From NCBI GenBank assembly GCA_946122785.1, contig CAMGYJ010000006.1, forward strand, positions 69,255,676 through 69,319,675: a stretch of 64,000 nucleotides of DNA, read 5' to 3'. Position numbers and translations under genes: made by a program. The notes below the pieces were generated by a model. That model made no database searches. It was not told where the DNA came from and was given only the letters and a program-made list of their open reading frames with translations. The DNA comes from Linum tenue. Lineage: Eukaryota; Streptophyta; Magnoliopsida; Malpighiales; Linaceae. This document shows positions 34,001 through 44,383 of the stretch, one piece after another (within the stretch, counting starts at the first letter, position 1; every line of letters begins with the position of its first letter).

Positions 34001-37000
34001 CCGCAGCCAACTCTTCCTCCCCGCAGCCGACGCCGGGCCCTGTCTCCTCCTTTGCTGTTCCTCCTCCCCATGTCCGTGCTCCCATCTCCTCGTCCTCAGC
34101 CGTCGTCGGCAGTTCTTCCACCCCACACCGGAGTTCTTCCCAGGCAACGATGCTGATGAGGTCGATGTCATCCCCCTTCCGGCCAAAAGCTCTGTGGAGA
34201 TCGGATCCACAACATCCTCCACTCACTCTACAATCTGGTCCTCGCACTCCATGCCCACAGCAGGATGAACCTTCTGCCCCGTCATCCGCTGCAGCCAACT
34301 CTTCCTCCCCGCAGCCGACGCCGGGCCCAGTCTCCTCATTCGCTATTCCTCCTCCCCATATCCGTGCTCCCATCTCCTCGTCGTCAGCCGTCGTCGGCAG
34401 TTCTTCCACCCCACACCGGAGTTCTTCCCAGGCAACGATGCTAATGAGGTCGATGTCATCCCCCTTCCGGCCAAAAGCTCTGTGGAGATCGGATCCACAA
34501 CATCCTCCACTCACTCTACAATCTGGTCCTCGCACTCCATGCCCACAGCAGGATGAACCGTCTGCACCGTCATCCGCCGCAACCAACTCTTCCTCCCCGC
34601 AGCCGACGCCGGGCCCAGACTCCTCCTTCGCTGTTCCTCCTCCACATGTCCATGCTCCCATCTCCTCGTCGTCAGCCGTCGTCGGCAATTCTTCCACCCC
34701 ACACCGGAGTTCTTCCCAGGCAACGATGCTGATGAGGTCGATGTCTCCCCCTTCCGGCCAAAAGCTCTGTGGAGATCGGATCCACAACATCCTCCACTCA
34801 CTCTACAATCTGGTCCTCGCACTCCATGCCCACAGCAGGATGAACCTTCTGCCCCGTCATCCGCCGCAGCCAACTCTTCCTCCCCGCAGCCGACGCCGGG
34901 CCAAGTCTCCTCCTTCGCTGTTCCTCCTCCCCATGTCCGTGCTCCCATCTCCTCGTCGTGAGCCGCCGTCGGCAGTTCTTCCACCCTAAAATGGAGTTCT
35001 TCCCAGGCAACGATGCTGATGAGGTCGATGTCATCCCCCTTCCGGCCAAAAGCTCTGTGGAGATCGGATCCACAACATCCTCCACTCACTCTACAATCTG
35101 GTCCTCGCACTCCATGCCCACAGCAGGATGAACCTTCTGCCCCGTCATCCGCCGCAACCAACTCTTCCTCCGCGCAGCCGACGCCGGGCCCAGTCTCCTC
35201 CTTCGCTGTTCCTCCTCCCCATGTCCGTGCTCCCATCTCCTCGTCGTCAGCCATCGTCGGCAGTTCTTCCACCGCACACCGGAGTTCTTCCCAGGCAACG
35301 ATGCTGATGAGGTCGATGTCATCCCCCTTCCGGCCAAAAGCTCTGTGGAGATCGGATCCACAACATCCTCCACTCACTCTACAATCTGGTCCTCGCACTC
35401 CATGCCCACAGCAGGATGAACCTTCTGCCCCGTCATCCGCCGCAGCCAACTCTTCCTCCCCGCAGCCGACGCCGGGCCTAGTCTCCTCCTTCGCTGTTCC
35501 TCCTCCCCATGTCCGTGCTCCCATCTCCTCGTCGTCAGCCGTCGTCGGCAGTTCTTCCACCCCATACTGGATTTCTTCCTAGGCAACGATGCTGATGAGG
35601 TCGATGTCATCCCCCTTCCTGCCAAAAGCTCTGTGGAGATCGGATCCACAACATCCTCCACTCACTCTACAATCTGGTCCTCGCACTCCATGCCCACAGC
35701 AGGAAGAACCTTATGCCCCGTCATTCGCCGCAGCCAACTCTTCCTCCCCGCAGCCGACGCCGGGCCCAGACTCCTCCTTCGCTGTTCCTCCTCCCCATGT
35801 CCGTGCTCCCATCTCCTCGTCGTCAGCCGTCGTCGGCAGTTCTTCCACCCCACACCGGAGTTCTTCCCAGGCAACGATGCTGATGAGGTCGATGTCATCC
35901 CCCTTCCGGCCAAAAGCTCTGTGGAGATCGGATCCACAACATCCTCCACTCACTCTACAATCTGGTCCTCGCACTCCATGCCCACAGCAGGATGAACCTT
36001 CTGCCCCGTCATCTACCGCAGCCAACTCTTCCTCCCCGCAGCCGACGTCGGGCCCAGTCTCCTCCTTCGCTGTTCCTCCTCCCCATGTCCGTGCTCCCAT
36101 CTCCTCGTCGTCAGCCGTCGTCGGCAGTTCTTCCACCCCACACTGGAGTTCTTCCCAGGCAACGATGCTGATGAGGTCGATGTCATCCCCCTTATGGCCA
36201 AAAGCTCTGTTGAGATCGGATCCACAACATCCTCCACTCACTCTACAATCTGGTCCTCGCACTCCATGCCCACAGCAGGATGAACCTTCTGCCCCGTCAT
36301 CCGCCTTAGCCAACTCTTCCTCCCCGCAGCCGACGCCGGGCCCAGTCTCTTCCTTCGCTGTTCCTCCTCCCCATGTCCGTGCTCCCATCTCCTCGTCGTC
36401 AGCCGCCGTCGGCAGTTCTTCCACCCCACACCGGAATTCTTCCCAGGCAACGATAATGATGAGGTCGATGTCATCCCCCTTCCGGCCAAAAGCTCTGTGG
36501 AGATCGGATCCACAACATCCTCCACTCACTCTACAATCTGGTCCTCGCACTCCATGCCCACAGCAGGATGAACCTTATGCCCCGTCATCCGCCGCAACCA
36601 ACTCTTCCTCCGCGCAGCCGACGCCGGGCCCAGTCTCCTCCTTCGCTGTTCCTCCTCCCCATGTCCGTGCTCCCATCTCCTCGTCGTCAGCCGTCGTCGC
36701 CAGTTCTTCCACCCCACACCGGAGTTCTTCCCAGGCAACGATGCTGATGAGGTCGATGTCATCCCCCTTCCGGCCAAAAGCTCTGTGGAGCTCTGATCCA
36801 CAACATCCTCCACTCACTCTACAATCTGGTCCTCGCACTCCATGCCCACAGCAGGATGAACCTTCTGCCCCGTCATCCGCCTTAGCCAACTCTTCCTCCC
36901 CGCAGCCGACGCCGGGCCCAGTCTCCTCCTTCGCTATTCCTCCTCCCCATGTCCGTGCTCCCATCTCCTCGTCGTCAGCCGCCGTCGGCAGTTCTTCCAC

Positions 37001-38448
37001 CCCACACCGGAATTCTTCCCAGGCAACGATAATGATGAGGTCGATGTCATCCCCCTTCCGGCCAAAAGCTCTGTGGAGATCGGATCCACAACATCCTCCA
37101 CTCACTCTACAATATGGTCCTCGCACTCCATGCCCACAGCAGGAAGAACCTTATGCCCCGTCATCCGCCGCAGCCAACTCTTCCTTCCGCAGCCGACGCC
37201 GGCCCCAGTCTCCTCCTTCGCTGTTCCTCCTCCCCATGTCCGTGCTCCCATCTCCTCATCGTCAGCCGTCGTCGCCAGTTCTTCCACCCCACACCGGAGT
37301 TCTTCCCAGGCAACGATGCTGATGAGGTCGATGTCATCCCCCTTCCGGCCAAAAGCTCTGTGGAGCTCTGATCCACAACATCCTCCACTCACTCTACAAT
37401 CTGGTCCTCGCACTCCATGCCCACAGCAGGATGAACCTTCTGCCCCGTCATCCGCCTTAGCCAACTCTTCCTCCCCGCAGCCGACGCCGGGCCCAGTCTC
37501 CTCCTTCGCTGTTCCTCCTCCCCATGTCCGTGCTCCCATCTCCTCGTCGTCAGCCGTCGTCGGCAGTTCTTCCAGCCCACACCGGAATTCTTCCCAGGCA
37601 ACGATGCTGATGAGGTCGATGTCATCCCCCTTCCGGCCAAAAGCTCTGTGGAGATCGGATCCACAACATCCTCCACTCACTCTACAATCTGGTCCTCGCA
37701 CTCCATGCCCACAGCAGGAAGAACCTTATGCCCCGTCATCCGCCGCAACCAACTCTTCCTTCCGCAGCCGACGCCGGGCCCAGTCTCCTCCTTCGCTATT
37801 CCTCCTCCCCATGTCCGTGCTCCCATATCCTCGTCGTCAGCCGTCGTCGGCAGTTCTTCCACCCCACACCGGAGTTCTTCCCAGGCAACGATGCTGATGA
37901 GGTCGATGTCATCCCCCTTCCGGCCAAAAGCTCTGTGGAGATCTGATCCACAACATCCTCCACTCACTCTACAATCTGGTCCTCGCACTCCATGCCCACA
38001 GCAGGATGAACCTTCTGCCCCGTCATCCGCCGCAGCCAACTCTTCCTCCCCGCAGCCGACGCCGGGCCCAGTCTCCTCCTTCGCTGTTCCTCCTCCCCAT
38101 GTCCGTGCTCCCATCTCCTCATCGTCAGCCGTCGTCGGCAGTTCTTCCACCCCACACCGGAGTTCTTCCCAGGCAACGATGCTGATGAGGTCGATGTCAT
38201 CCCCCTTCCGGCCAAAAGCTCTGTGGAGATCGGATCCACAACATCCTCCACTCACTCTACAATCTGGTCCTCGCACTCCATGCCCACAGCAGGATGAACC
38301 TTCTGCCCCGTCATTCGCCGCAGCCAACTCTTCCTCCCCGCAGCCGACGCCGGGCCCAGTCTCCTCCTTCGCTGTTCCTCCTCCCCATGTCCGTGCTCCC
38401 ATCTCTTCGTCGTCAGCCGTCGTCGACAGTTCTTCCATCCCATCGCCT
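33423..38448. repeat. Tandem array of a 288-bp unit, about 18 copies
   Basis: The word CCAACTCTTCCT recurs near 33427, 33718, 34008, 34296, 34584, 34870, 35158, 35446, 35734, 36022, 36310, 36598, 36886, 37174, 37462, 37750, 38038 and 38326, a spacing of 288 with small indels. Units are about 95% alike by eye. Variants shared by units 11/13 (CTTAGCC, GATAATGATG) and 12/14 (GTGGAGCTCTGATCC) show a 576-bp higher-order repeat. 288 is 96 codons, so frames persist through the array. The last copy runs directly into gypsy RNase H sequence. GC-rich and C-rich on +. Confidence 0.95.
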
Positions 38449-40205
38449 TTATGAGTAAGACACCGGCGCCGTCTAAGGAGGCGTGGTCGACATAAAAGAA
38501 GGAAATGCAGGCGATCATTACTGCAGCACAGACATGGCGGCCGTATCTCCCGGGGCAGAAATTTCACATATACACCGACCACCAGAGTTTGAAACACCTT
38601 TTAGAGCAGAGGGTGTCTACACCAGATCAGCATAAGTGGGTGTCGAAGCTGCTAGACTACGACTATGAGATCCATTACCGACCAGGGCCTACTAATGTGG
38701 TGGCAGATGGCCTATCTAAGAAACCGGGCAGTGAGATCCTCGCCCAGTGACAGGGCCAGTTTCGCAGTTTTGGGATGAGTTGCGGGCATCCATGAAGACC
38801 AGTCAGTATTTACAGGATTGCCAGGAAATCGCCTTTAGCGACAACCCGGGGCATTATATGTTTCGACAGGGACTGGTGACCTTCAAGAGTCGGGTGGTCC
38901 TTCCTCTAGGTTCAAATTTGGTCACTTCAGTACTGGAGGAGTTCCATGATTCTCCATTGGTCGTTCAATTAGGCGCCGAGAGGACACTCCGCCGAATTAG
39001 AGGCCATTTTTACTGGCCCCGGATGGCGCAGGCGGTGAAGGCCTATTTGGAGTCATGTAATACGTGCTAGAGGGTGAAGCTGTCTCACCTGCGGCCGGCC
39101 GGACTCCTTCAGCCGATGCCGGTGCCGGAGCGGGTATGGGAGGATATTAGCATGGATTTCATCGTGGGATTACCTCCCTCGGGTGGAAAGACGGTGGTGT
39201 TCGTGGTAGTGGATCGGCTCACTAAGTATGCCCATTTTCTGCCATTGGCGCATCCGTACACTGCTAAGTCTGTGGCCGAGCAGTCCGTACACTGTTAAGT
39301 CTGTGGCCGAGCAGGTCGATCGTCAGTGATCGTGACCCGGTTTTCTTGAGAAGGTTTTGGCAGGAGGTCTTTGCGATGGCACAGACGGTTTTACGCATGA
39401 GCTCGGCCTATCATCCCCAGACTGATGGCCAGACGGAGATCGTTAACAAGCACCTCGAGCAGTATTTGAGGTGCTTCACCCACCAGCAGCCGAAGCAATG
39501 GCTGGCCATGCTCCCTTGGGCAGAATTGTGGTATAACACCACGTATCATCGGGCCATCAAAATGACCCCGTGTGAGTCTATACGGGCGTCCACCCCCGAC
39601 GTTGGTGCAGTACAAGGGCGGATCGAGTTCGGTTGACGCGGTGGACAGGTGCCTGGGCGCGCGAGACGAGGCTTTGGAGCAGTTACAAACCAATTTGGCG
39701 GCAGCAAACAACCGGATGAAGCAGGCTGAAGATGCAGGGCGGCGGGATGAGGAGTTTGAGGTGGGTGATTGGGTACTGTTGAGGTTGCATCCCTACCGGC
39801 AGTCTTCGGTCTTCCGTCGGGCATACCAGAAGCTTGCGGCTCGATTCTTTGGGCCGTATGAAATCACCCACAAGGTCAACCCTGTTGCTTATAGGCTGCA
39901 GCTACCTGCAGGTTCCCGCATACACCCGGTGTTCCACATTTCCTTGCTGAAAAGGTACCGGGGCCCGGCGGACAGAGTGACTTCGACGGCTCCTCCGGCG
40001 ACAGCCGATGGTGACTTGGAGCTGGTTCCTCTCAAGGTGTTGGAGACACGGTGGACGAAGAAAGGAGGGCGGCTGGTGGAAGAGATCTTGGTGCAGTCGA
40101 AGCACGTGGAGCCGGAAGATGCCAGCTGGAAGAGTCAGAGATGCTCCGACAGAGGTTTCCGGATTTCGACATCGAGGCCGATGTCGATTCTGAAGGAGGA
40201 GGGGA
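38449..40205 (+). pseudogene. Gypsy RNase H - integrase - chromodomain remnant
   Basis: Recognisable in order: AFMSKTPAPSKEAWST then a stop; RNase H (IYTDHQSLKHLL, YRPGPTNVVADGLS, 38505-38750); after a frame change the H2C2 finger region (HFYWPRMAQAVKAY, ESCNTC); a stop at 39068; integrase ([14 protein letters not shown]); a 31-bp tandem duplication (39255-39316) that breaks the frame; a deletion of the segment before VSDRDPVF; AYHPQTDGQTEIVNKHL; a further frame change near 39630; and the C-terminus HPVFHISLLKRY with a chromodomain-like PLKVLETRWTKKGG..EEILVQ..EDASW, where a usual Trp is Ser. In live elements the chromodomain steers integration to heterochromatin. Clearly dead. Confidence 0.85.
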
Positions 40206-40477
40206 TGTGGGAAACCCGACCCTTGGTTAGGGAGAGAGGGCCGGCTCGGCCAAGAGGGGGGGGGGGAAAGAGTGGCAAACTTATGATTTATGTTATTTTC
40301 AGTTTACTGCTACTAAAGGCTACGACTCATTAGTTGTGGGAATTAAGCAATAATAATCAGAAATTCTCAATCCCTAATCCCTCTTCTCTCTCTCTTGTTC
40401 TTCCCCAATTCTCCAAATCCCTAAATTCTTCTCTTCTCAATCCCTAAATTTCCAATTGGGATTTCTTGTGTCTTACA
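40206..40477 (+). repeat. Gypsy 3' LTR, 272 bp
   Basis: TGTGGGAAACCCGACC..TGTCTTACA with TG..CA ends, preceded by the purine-rich GAAGGAGGAGGGGA. Its 3' half is rich in TCCCTAAT/TCTCTT words. No partner LTR in the window. Confidence 0.7.
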
Positions 40478-41104
40478 ACCGTGGTCTACCTCAGTAAACC
40501 GCGACAGACAGTGACACACTACCTACTAACTTAGACCAAAATAACACTAAATTAAACCTCCCATTTATGTATTAGAGAATAAAATTAGTTGATTATTAAT
40601 CAAGTTGAGATCCAAAAGATTGTCCAAATGATCTCTTATGCGTGATCTCCTTATCAAAGAACCACACAAACATAGGATAGATAGCTTGAGTTATCTCCTT
40701 GTAAAAAAATGACACAAACATAAGGTAGATTCATAAATAATATATCACTGACAATGTCTAGACTATGGACTCGATAAAGCAGAAAGACTAAAAAAAATTC
40801 ATTCAACTTGATGAGATAAGAAAAATTATTGAGAGATAAGCGACCATCTTGGTGGTTCAAAACGACCTCGACGTCATCAAGACGTTGCTCCATTGCAAGA
40901 ACCTTTTGGATCACCCGAGAGAGGGAGAGAACAGAACACATGTTCTTTTCCTCCGGCTGCGTACTATGAGATTGTCCTCCGACAACGTACTTCTGGACTA
41001 GGCAAGTCCCCAACGATAGACAACACAGGTTCTTTTTGGCGACCGCTGTGGATTGGCTTCAGATGAATCTTGACGAGGCTAACAGGCGACAACTTGGGCA
41101 TTGA
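40478..41104. other. Unassigned sequence
   Basis: A minus frame (40654-41013) has a short heptad-like stretch (VLAMEQRLDDVEVVLNHQDG) that could be a decayed coiled coil, but no family is recognised. Otherwise nothing is seen. Confidence 0.3.
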
Positions 41105-41870
41105 GTGGGGACTCTCTTCAGCATTGACGCTTGGTTGATTTGGAAGAATAGAAATGACATATTCTTCAAGGGGGTTTCCTACACTCTCACTCTACCTTCC
41201 TTGGCTCATTCCATCATTGCCAAAGCTAGAATCTTGAGTGAAGCCTGGCGTGCTCTCTCTATGCTGCCGAACTTGAGGAAGGTACCGACAACTCGGATCG
41301 TGGCAGCCATCGCTTGGACTCCCCCTACTGGGGAATGGGTAAAGCTCAATATTGACAATGCCTCAAACAGGAATCCAGGTCTGGCCTGCGGGAGGTGTTC
41401 TAAGAGATGGGACAAGATTTTGGATTAGCGTCTTCATGGCATAGATTGGTTAAGCCTCTGCGGCGTTGGTGGAGCTGTGGGCGTTCTATTATGGCTTGGA
41501 TTTAGCTTGGAAATCCGGTCATCTAGTGGTAGAGTCGGACTCGCAGCTCACCATCTGGTTACTTAATGGCAGACATGATCCAGTTCATCCTTATGCCACT
41601 TTGTTGTCGTCTTCCATTCGCGGGAGAGTTAGTCGTGATTGGCTGGTGCACATTGTTCATGTATACCGAGAAGGGAATAGAGTAGCGGAGTGGCTTTTGA
41701 AGCACAGTCTCGTTTATCCCTATTGTATGCATGAACTTGTGCACTCGACATCAGCGTCCTTTTTTCGGGACGATATGCAGGGAGTGTCTTTTGAGCGGCA
41801 TGTTGTTTCCTGCCAGTATAACTCTCCTCCCCCATGTAATCATTTCTTTTTCTTGGCTTCTTGCCTCTAA
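41105..41870 (+). pseudogene. LINE-type C-terminal RNase H-like remnant (RVT_3)
   Basis: The first part (41105-41428) contains AWLIWKNRNDIFFKG and WTPPTGEWVKLNIDNASN, the typical zinc-ribbon-to-RNase H transition of plant non-LTR ORF2 proteins. After a frame change near 41395 it continues in AAALVELWAFYYGLDLAW-like sequence, VVESDSQL and HVYREGNRVAEWL (41466-41705), the rest of the RNase H-like fold. The conserved DG after KLN reads DN. Reverse transcriptase is not present. Frame changes and missing catalytic context make it a dead fragment. Confidence 0.65.
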
Positions 41871-42048
41871 TAATGCAAAAATGTGGTGCAATTACTAAAT
41901 AGACCTTGCTTGAATAGTTCTCGGACTACGAAATTTGGAATTGAAGTGTCGGTTTTACTTTTCAAGTATTATAATTAGTGTAGATGTAGATAGATAGATG
42001 TAGACAAGTCATGTTATGACTCTCTAATGTTTTTGAAGAAATAAGTAA

Positions 42049-42689
42049 CACTACAAGAACAACTGGATTCGCAATAAAAAAAGTTAGTCTTTGAAAGCAG
42101 GACATGGGTTACTAACAATTTCTTGTGACCAAAATATTTTGGTAGCAGAAATGATCGCTATAGACGCGTTACTAATTCCTAGCGCAACCAAAATGCAGAT
42201 TGGTATTGAAAAAGAGTGCTATCGCAACCAATTTTGCTAATGATAAAGTCTTGATTTTTCGTGACAATTTGTATTTGGTTGTTACAATTCAAAATATTGG
42301 TTGAGAATTCTAGGCTATTGGTCGCCACTAATACTGATGACAACAAATTCATGTGATTTTTAGTAACCAATTATTTTTGGATGCAAAATAAAATTTATTA
42401 AAGTGTTAAAAGTGGCCATCCAATTTGGTTGGGAAAATGACTGACAATTATATTGGTTATCATATTTTAACACAATTATGAAATTTGGTTGTGAATAATA
42501 CATATTCCAACCAATTATATCATTTTAGACAACTATTTGTTTTTGTTATAAAAGTTTAACACAACAATGTAATTTGGTCGTGAAAAACACGTACCACGAC
42601 CAATTAAATCAATTTTACAAACTAATTATTTTAGTTACACAAGGTTAACACTACCATAAAGTTTGATCGTGATAAATAAATATGCCGAC
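42049..42689. mobile_element. CACTA (En/Spm) element end, truncated
   Basis: Starts CACTACAAGAACAACTGG, the CACTA superfamily terminus (CACTACAAGAAA type). It is followed by subterminal repeats of ATTTGGTTG/CAACCAA words in both orientations about every 40-60 bp. It is cut at 42690 by the Athila-like LTR; the other end is not found in the window. No transposase. Confidence 0.6.
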
Positions 42690-44050
42690 TGATAATCGGC
42701 TTTAATATATCGGATTCTTGAACTTTATGTGACTATACCATGATATATTAAAGCCAATTGGTGCTATTTTAGGGCTCGCTAACCCGGGAATGGTTGAAAA
42801 ACCATTACTGCCTAGTGCCATGAGTTTGATATGTTACAGGTGGAGAAAGCACGAAAAAAAAAACGAGTGCACAAGCAATTAATGGGGCTCGAATCACTGG
42901 TGGAATACTCATTTGGGCTAGGAGGAGCAGTGGGCCGAAATGGGCCGGAAGTGGTATTGTGGGAGGATGCTGGAGGATTTGGGCGGAGGAATTGTTGGGC
43001 GGAAGGCCCAACTGAATTGGACACAAGGCTGGCGGCCTTGAGGAAAAAGAGAGGACGCAAGGATTTTTTGGGGCCAGAGACTATTAGAGGAGGGGGCTGG
43101 GAATTATAAGGGGACTATTATTTGGTGGCTCTTTTTTTTGGACGGGAAAAAAATTCTCTGGAGGCGAAATTTTGGGAGGCAAGAGAATTTCTTTTGGGGA
43201 AGAAAAAGGCAGAGGGCGCAGCGGAAGTTTGGGGACGCGCGGAGCAAGCAACATGCGATTGAAGCGGGAAGGAATTAGTACCAGGATTACGATCGAGAAT
43301 CTCAGTATTTTTCCTTTAGCTTTAATTGATACGATGATGATTATAAACATAATTGTGTGCTTTACTTTCGTCATGAACTAAATCCCAATTTCTGGGGGAA
43401 ACACCATAGGATGTAGCTATTTCTATATTTGATGGATTGATTCATATATCTTTTCTTCCAATCTCTATTGCATGAAATTACTTTGCTTTGTGTTGACTGG
43501 CCACCAATACATTGATTTGTTGTTAATTAGGTTATTAGCGACAGTAAAACCCTAATAACTGAACATAGTTCATGTGACATAGTAACTTATCGAAGCGACA
43601 GTGGATTAAATAAGGTGCTATGCGGTTTTAAATAGGATATCGATCTTTAGGCTAAATAATTAAGTTATTGAGTTACGACAGTAGGATTTGATTTAATTGT
43701 TTAGTACGTAGTAATTCCCGACAGGAGTAGCTAGCACAGTAGTGATATCCTGGCTGTAGAGAGTTGGATTAAATTGATTGGAATATGTGAATTAATCTGG
43801 ATAGGATAGGTAGTGAGTCCCGGTGTTTCTCCCAGAGCTTTCTCCTTTGAATTTCGCCCGACAGTTTTCATTTAGTTAATTTGTTTATTTTAATTTGCTT
43901 TTAGAAATTAGTCTCATTAAACTATTTTCACTTATAGTTTGCTCATAAATTTGATAGAATATAAGGTTGTACCAGTCCATGAGAGACGATACCCGGACTT
44001 TCCAGTATACTACGAGATAGGAAATTGGCATATACGCTTTTGCCCTATCA
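42690..44050 (+). repeat. Athila-like 5' LTR
   Basis: TGATAATCGG..CCCTATCA. Near its start a 14-bp perfect inverted pair (GGCTTTAATATATC at 42698-42711, inverse at 42742-42755) can form a hairpin. GC-rich AAGAGAATTTC/GGAGGC blocks at 43120-43250 are conserved in the 3' LTR. Confidence 0.85.
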
Positions 44051-44056
44051 AGTTTT

Positions 44057-44074
44057 TGGCGCCGTTGCCGGGGA
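44057..44074 (+). other. Athila-like primer-binding site (tRNA-Asp type)
   Basis: TGGCGCCGTTGCCGGGGA begins 6 bases after the 5' LTR; it is the standard primer site of Athila-group gypsy elements. Confidence 0.85.
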
Positions 44075-44383
44075 CTGCCATACCTTATTTTTATTGATTT
44101 TTGTGAGTGAACTATTTTGATCTGGGTGTAAGTGTGCAGGAGAATTTTCAGGTTTATCCTCCTTGTGCAAGCATAGGAGGACGACCGGCGATTTACTGCC
44201 ACTAGATCCGGAGATCGAGAAGACCTGCCGACAGAATAGGAAGCAGGTCAAGTTAGGGAAGCAGCCAACCACAACTCCTAGGACTTCTCTAACCCATAAT
44301 CGTCAACAGAGAGAGCAGGCTTCATCACCTGTCATCCCTACACCACCGACACCACCACCGCGCGACATCGATCTTGTCACCAT

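Larger units (their letters stand above)
38440..40477 (+). mobile_element. 5'-truncated Ty3/gypsy chromovirus with 3' LTR
   Basis: Starts abruptly in the reverse transcriptase/RNase H junction and runs through RNase H, H2C2 zinc finger, integrase and a chromodomain-like C-terminus to one LTR (40206-40477). Gag, protease and reverse transcriptase are missing, replaced on the left by the tandem array. No 5' LTR or target duplication can be seen. Confidence 0.85.

Noticed and set aside
33290..38597. Many long frames on both strands of the 288-bp array
   Set aside because: A period divisible by three keeps several frames open at once; this is expected of the repeat and is not evidence of genes.
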